A stretch of DNA of 64,000 bases from Rhytidiadelphus loreus (taxonomy: Eukaryota; Streptophyta; Bryopsida; Hypnales; Hylocomiaceae): the NCBI GenBank assembly GCA_947034895.1, contig OX344764.1, forward strand, positions 11,470,001 to 11,534,000, in the 5' to 3' direction. A model generated the notes under the pieces. The model made no database searches. It was not told where the DNA came from and was given only the letters and a program-made list of their open reading frames with translations. Both the position numbers and the translations under genes were made by a program. Shown here one piece after another: positions 59,541-64,000 of this stretch; the first letter of the stretch is position 1, and each line of letters starts with the position of its first letter.

Positions 59541-61306
59541 TCATTAGCGAATTCTTTGTCACGTAAGCTTCTGTGACATTTACCTCACACTGCACTTTTT
59601 CTTTCCAGAAGAGCGTACTTCCAGAAACGCTGAACCCATTGTACAATAGTATTTCGCTTGTACGACGTTCACAGGATTACAGGAAGGGCCACCGAACAAT
59701 TGAACATGATAGAGCACTGCACTGCAGTTATTTTTGGATCTTCAATGCGGCCCACCTTCACTGGAAGAAGCACACATTTCTAGCGACATGTACTAAGTAA
59801 CAACATACTTCTAAAAATGCTGACACAGAGGTACCCCTTGCAGGCAACCCGAATGCAAACCGCATATTGAGAACAGTCCTACAGAAACACTAGAAAGTCA
59901 CACACAAAACATTTGGACCGTTCAATTTCCTGTGTGAGAGGAAAATTAAAAGCACAGAATGTTCACAAACTGGCTTTCCCATCCTCCTATACGGTTGCGA
60001 AAAAGTCTTCTTCGCTTGTAAGAAGAATGATGCTCAGGACAGCAACACGGGGATGCACAACATATAATGACTGACCTCCTAAAATTGCCAAACATGAGTT
60101 TCAGAGCTTCACGTCAGAGACAAGGAAAGGCATGCACTTCCCGCACTGCAGTGCATCACTTCCGCTCCCTGTAGAAGTACTCATAACATCAAAGTTGCAA
60201 TACATAGTAATGGGAAAGCAACAACTTTGTAGACAGGAACGCCCATGTCACTTATGGAATTCAATAGAATGCATATAACAAGTAACAATATCCAAGACGC
60301 TAGTGCAGGACATGTCCACCACTGTCGAAGTACTAACTAACCATTCAAAGATGGCGGACACTTACAACTACCCTTCTTAGTGCCTTCGTTTTACTTGGAG
60401 TACGCGCTTTGCAAAACTGCAACGTCCTCTACGTACTAACCTTCAGCACTTCAAGTCCTTCGTCCCCTGCTTCAATGTATTACACAGTTCTGCTCCGACG
60501 TGCCTGCAATCTTTTCCCACCATAAATTGTTAGCCACTTGCCGTCGTGTCCTGCCACACTGCCATGAAAAGTGAAGAATACATACATTCAACTCTCAGTA
60601 CGTTGAGTACTGCACCTCAGGAAGACATCCACAATCATTTAAAGAAGTGCTTACTCAAACGTGAACCCTACCATACTCCACATTCTTTAGAACAAATTCG
60701 TGGTTATTGAACATCTCTTATTCAAACATGTCTTCAACGAGGTGTACTGAATGCAATCACAGAGGAAGTTAGCTTCACAACAACAAGTGCAACCGCATGC
60801 CAAATCCAAAGACACTGTCGCTTACAGTGCTCCTAGTCATGAAGGATGCAATACATGGGCCGACCTGTTCGCACTAGATAAGAACACCCAAATCTAACAC
60901 GACTGCACTATGGTACTTCTGTCTTCTTACGGAACATTGTGAGGTACGAGCTCACAAGAACGGTGACATACCATGTTCAGCATGGAGAATTGGAGAAACA
61001 TGTACTCATTTCCATTGCCGTCTGCCACTACTGACTGCTTCTCTTGACAGCCAAGCGAATCATTCTCCACAAATACCCTAAGGACCACAGCCCATTTCCT
61101 TCATGGACATTCTCATGACATGACTGTAAATTCTTGAAGCTAGTCAGTAATTTATGTGAACAGGAACGTGCACACGCTAATTCAGAGAATAGGACTTCTG
61201 TGGCCGGTGTTCAGCATTAACGTATTTGCAATGCTCACCTCAGTGGTTTAGTGGACGGACGCTTCTGTTTCGAGCAAATCACTACAAGTCTAGTATGCTA
61301 TGCCTT

Positions 61307-61627
61307 TCACTTCAACGAATCCATGAAGGATTCAGGACACGGGGTCACGTCTGTGATGGCAGAACTGATGCTCCGCCCGTGAAATAACTCTCTAGTACGT
61401 CGCCGCAAAGTCTTCACTACTGACCATGGATTTCCTTCTTCAACAAGCACATACAATTCCAACGTCGACGTCCTATATTTCCTCCTCTTTCTTCTACAAC
61501 GATGTGCGTATTGACGGTTATCGTCTTCCGACTTCAGGGACAGCTTCTGTCGTGTCCTCCAAAACCCTTCCATTTGCCCAGAAGTACCTACGAAGTTGTC
61601 CCTCACAAAATTAGCTACTCTCTTCAT
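61307..61627 (-). CDS. unassigned ORF in the CACTA interior
   Basis: A 106-codon Arg-rich ORF (RCRRKRRKYR) with mixed composition. I do not recognise a family. It may be an exon of a CACTA gene or chance. The surrounding 59.8-61.8 kb has many ACTTC/GAAGTAC phrases but no other coding signal. Confidence 0.25.
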   Translation of the reverse strand: MKRVANFVRDNFVGTSGQMEGFWRTRQKLSLKSEDDNRQYAHRCRRKRRKYRTSTLELYVLVEEGNPWSVVKTLRRRTRELFHGRSISSAITDVTPCPESFMDSLK

Positions 61628-61780
61628 GGCTACAAAGTGATGCGCAGTAATTACAGAAGTCTATACAAGCCATCATTTACAAGGCACGCATCCCGAGGCC
61701 GTCCCCTACATGCTACGCCGCCGTCTACTCTTCATCCACGGCTATGGTCATTGTGGGAGTACGCATTATCTACATTAACA

Positions 61781-62265
61781 AAAATAATAGACAATAGTAA
61801 TTATATAGAGTAGAAATTTTCAAAATTTCCGTAATGGGTAGGGAATAGGAAGCCTAAAAATGGAAATAGAAATTAGAGGCTTTACGGAAAACCTTAAACT
61901 GTAATTAGGGTTACAGTCGGATCCGGAAACCCTATCCGGAAACCCTAACCCTAATCCGGAAACCGGAAAGTTCCGGCCGAATAGGCCCTAGGGCCTAGTC
62001 CGGCTAGGGAACTTGCGGGAACGCCAGGCCGAAAAGCTACTTAACCCCCGCTGTTTGCTTCATTCTCCCTCTTTCTCCTCGTAATTATCGCGATGGCGCT
62101 TAGTAAGTGAAAGTGTGGTGAGATAGGAACGCGTTAAGGAGAGAAGGGGAGGCCGGTGCCGATCGCACCGGAAAGTAGAACGGAAGATTAGCGGAAACTT
62201 AGCGGATCAGGCGACGGAAACTTAGCGGAAACTTAGCGGAAGTGAGTCGGAAGTGAGGATAGAGT
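61781..62265 (+). other. putative 5' LTR/leader of the retroelement
   Basis: The composition shifts from AT-rich (to about 61,900) to CCGGA-rich. ATCCGGAAACCCTA-like units repeat at 61,919-61,970. A pyrimidine-rich patch (62,058-62,080) precedes TGGCGC at 62,094, which could be a primer-binding start. CGGAAACTTAG repeats four times at 62,190-62,240. LTR borders cannot be fixed without the 3' copy. Confidence 0.35.
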
Positions 62266-64000
62266 ATGGCAGTAGTTATGGCAGGGCCCAGTGTACGGAA
62301 GTCAGGGATCACGGCCCGGATGATCAATCCGGAAATCCCTGAGAATCCGGAACACCACCGGATGCTGGAGGATGACTTGATGGATATGGGGTGCCTGGGG
62401 TTTCTGAAGAGACCCTGGAGCATCCGGAGTGAGGAGATGATAGACGAGTTAGTCTATGGCGCTCCGAATCAGTACCACCTAACTGTTAGAGGTCGTCCGA
62501 AGTCCTAGACAGCAGAGATATAGGCCGGAGTCTATTTCGCATCCTCTAGAGGATCCGGATGGGCCGGAAGGACAGAGAAATTCGCCGCGGATAGATTCCG
62601 GAACCCGGCGGATCCAAAGGAGGGATACATTGCATCCGACTGCCGGAACCCTAGGGACCAGAGACTCTTAGAGTTTCTGAGCCCCATCTTGTATCCGGAA
62701 AAGCCCAGCCGGATTACAGTAACACTGGCAAACACAATATTTGGAGCCTTAGGGGAAAGGGGGAAACCAGCCCCAAGACCAATTAGCTGGGGGCTCATCA
62801 TCCAGTCCATAGTAGATAAACTTTCCGGAAACCTGGTGGGAAAGAAATCCAGCCCCATCAGTCCGTACCTCCTCCACTTGTATCACAAGCAGGAGGTACT
62901 GAGTAGTCCGGAAGACATCATCTACTGGCAGGGAGATAGTTTACTCCGATACGGCCTACCTCCGTATTCGGATCCGACAGATGAGGAGCCGGAAGAGGAC
63001 GTGAAGCCGGAAATGGAGCATGACTCACCGGAGAGGCACGAATCACGCCGGAAGAGCACGGACCTGGATTCAAGAGGAAAGAATCAGCTTCCGGATCCTG
63101 TTCCATCCCGGAACACTGATCCGGAATTGGATATCTTTGAGACGACAATCTCCTGGCTGCGGAGTCAGAAGACTGCCAACGAACGGATGGCCACCTTGAT
63201 CCGGAGAGTCTGCACGGTGTTGAAGGTAGCAGACGAGACGGAGATCGTGGAGGCAATCAAGAGCAGACCGGATCCGGAGATGATCCGCCTGTTGGAGGGA
63301 CGGATCCGGGTAGTAGAGGCGGAGCGCGACCATCTTCAAAACCGCGCAACGTGGGCGGAGAGGGAGATGCACACCGCCAACAAACGAGCGACGGATGCGA
63401 CGGAGCTGGTCCGGAAGTTGAGAGACCTGATCGACCCGCTAGTAGATATCATTACCAGATCCGCGCTCTGGAACAACCAGATGACCCGGGAAGGCCACAT
63501 TTCCGGAACCAAGGTTGTGAAGATATTGGTAGAGTTCAAGGCGCGGATTGAGGTCGCATTGAAGGAAATGCGGCACTTGGTGGGCCACTTCGATCCACTC
63601 AGCGGATTGGAGGAGTTTCCGGAGATACCCGGAGGTGAGTTTTCGGAGACAATTCAGTTGAACTTGGGAGAACGATCGTCGGCCCAGCAACCCGGAAGAT
63701 CCTCGGGGTAGAAGGATATTACGGATGGGAGGAGGATTCCGGATCCGGTTCTAACGCCCCGGACTACCTCAGTGAACCTCTTCCCACCTCTCCAGGATCC
63801 CGCTGCAGACGTGACGGCGATGACGGAGGATCCGGTTGGGATTCAGAATCCGGCCCGGACCCATCCGGAGGAGTTCACCCACATGCAGCAGGAGACTCCT
63901 CCGCGGCCGCCACCATCGACTCCCATCGAGTTCATTGATCTGGAGAAGAAGAAGGCTACCCGGCGGAAGAACAGCAGCGATCCGGTGGAGGTTCTCGAGT
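62266..64000 (+). pseudogene. retroelement gag-like polyprotein, interrupted by TAG codons, open at the window end
   Basis: One frame runs from an ATG at 62,266 (preceded by TGA and TAG in frame) to the last base, interrupted by TAG at 62,506, 62,521 and 63,709. Before the first stop: FLKRPWSIRSEEMIDEL, VYGAPNQYHLTVRGRP. Next comes ADRFRNPADPKEGY and RPISWGLIIQSIVDKL, followed by SPISPYLLHLYHKQEVL; this order resembles the N-terminal domain of plant Ty3-type and plant-mobile-domain proteins. A charged linker and a long coiled-coil (about 63,230-63,430; RLLEGRIRVVEAERDHLQ) follow. After the last stop the frame stays open and proline-rich. No zinc knuckle, protease or polymerase is reached inside the window. 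Capsid-like assembly function is inferred from position. Confidence 0.6.

Larger units (their letters stand above)
55680..61780 (-). mobile_element. large CACTA (En/Spm-type) element, one end present
   Basis: Starts CACTACAAGAAGGATTCTGT CC AAAATGAC, the same end as the CACTA MITE at 46,388. From here to about 61.78 kb the sequence is less AT-rich than the flanks and carries coding-like minus-strand ORFs. No inverted end (GTAGTG) occurs before the window ends. The other end may lie beyond 64 kb, with the retroelement at 61.8 kb inserted inside, or be deleted. No TNP2-type DDE transposase was recognised; the clear protein is the Transposase_24-like pseudogene. A 198-codon minus ORF (56,615-57,211), overlapping its 3' end in another frame, is unassigned. 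Confidence 0.65.

Noticed and set aside
61278..61290. CACTACAAG at 61,278 as the second end of the CACTA element
   Set aside because: It is in the same orientation as the end at 55,680 rather than inverted, so it cannot be the partner terminus.
62093..62110. ATG at 62,093 as the retroelement start codon
   Set aside because: It meets a TGA after five codons and is in a different frame from the gag-like protein.
1..64000. tRNA, rRNA, CRISPR, riboswitch or bacterial promoter signals
   Set aside because: None seen; the sequence has eukaryotic transposon character throughout.

Overview
The window looks like intergenic DNA from a large, AT-rich eukaryotic genome, most likely a green plant or streptophyte alga. 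The evidence for that lineage is a Stowaway-type MITE (53,015-53,102), CACTA elements with the CACTACAAGAA end, a protein resembling the plant Ptta/En/Spm Transposase_24 family, and a retroelement gag-like protein of the plant type. I cannot name the species. I see no intact host gene, tRNA, rRNA, CRISPR array or bacterial operon. Most of the first 53 kb has no ORF above about 150 codons. Nearly everything that can be supported is a transposable element or its debris.

Layout. From 0 to 16 kb there is AT-rich DNA with two tandem repeats (2.6 and 5.4 kb), a GC-rich island (8.4-9.0 kb), a hAT-like MITE with perfect target duplications (10.1 kb), a stretch with strong GC skew (about 11.7-12.9 kb) and a long TA repeat (13.6 kb). 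From 16 to 22 kb there are two nests: a MULE-like MITE inside a TA-type MITE, and a three-level nest whose innermost layer is a 2.2 kb segment carrying about 45 degenerate CCAANTTGG palindromes. From 22 to 53 kb there are many short non-autonomous elements. The main families are piggyBac-like elements (TTAA targets, CCCCTAAAG ends), TA-flanked MITEs with AGGTAG ends, Harbinger-like MITEs (TTA targets) and CACTA MITEs. A piggyBac-like element at 46.9 kb sits exactly in the end of a larger relative.

From 53.7 to 55.4 kb (minus strand) lies a decayed Tc1-type (DD34E-like) transposase gene, split by a MITE whose removal restores a sensible reading frame. From 55.68 to about 61.8 kb lies one end and the interior of a large CACTA element, with a broken Transposase_24-like gene on the minus strand. 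From about 61.8 kb to the window end is the 5' part of a retroelement whose sequence is saturated with the pentamer CCGGA and whose gag-like frame is interrupted by three TAG codons.

The parts do not form a pathway. Together they record successive insertions that can be ordered in time, because several target-site duplications survive. All family calls rest on ends, target duplications and protein motifs read by eye; no database search was possible.
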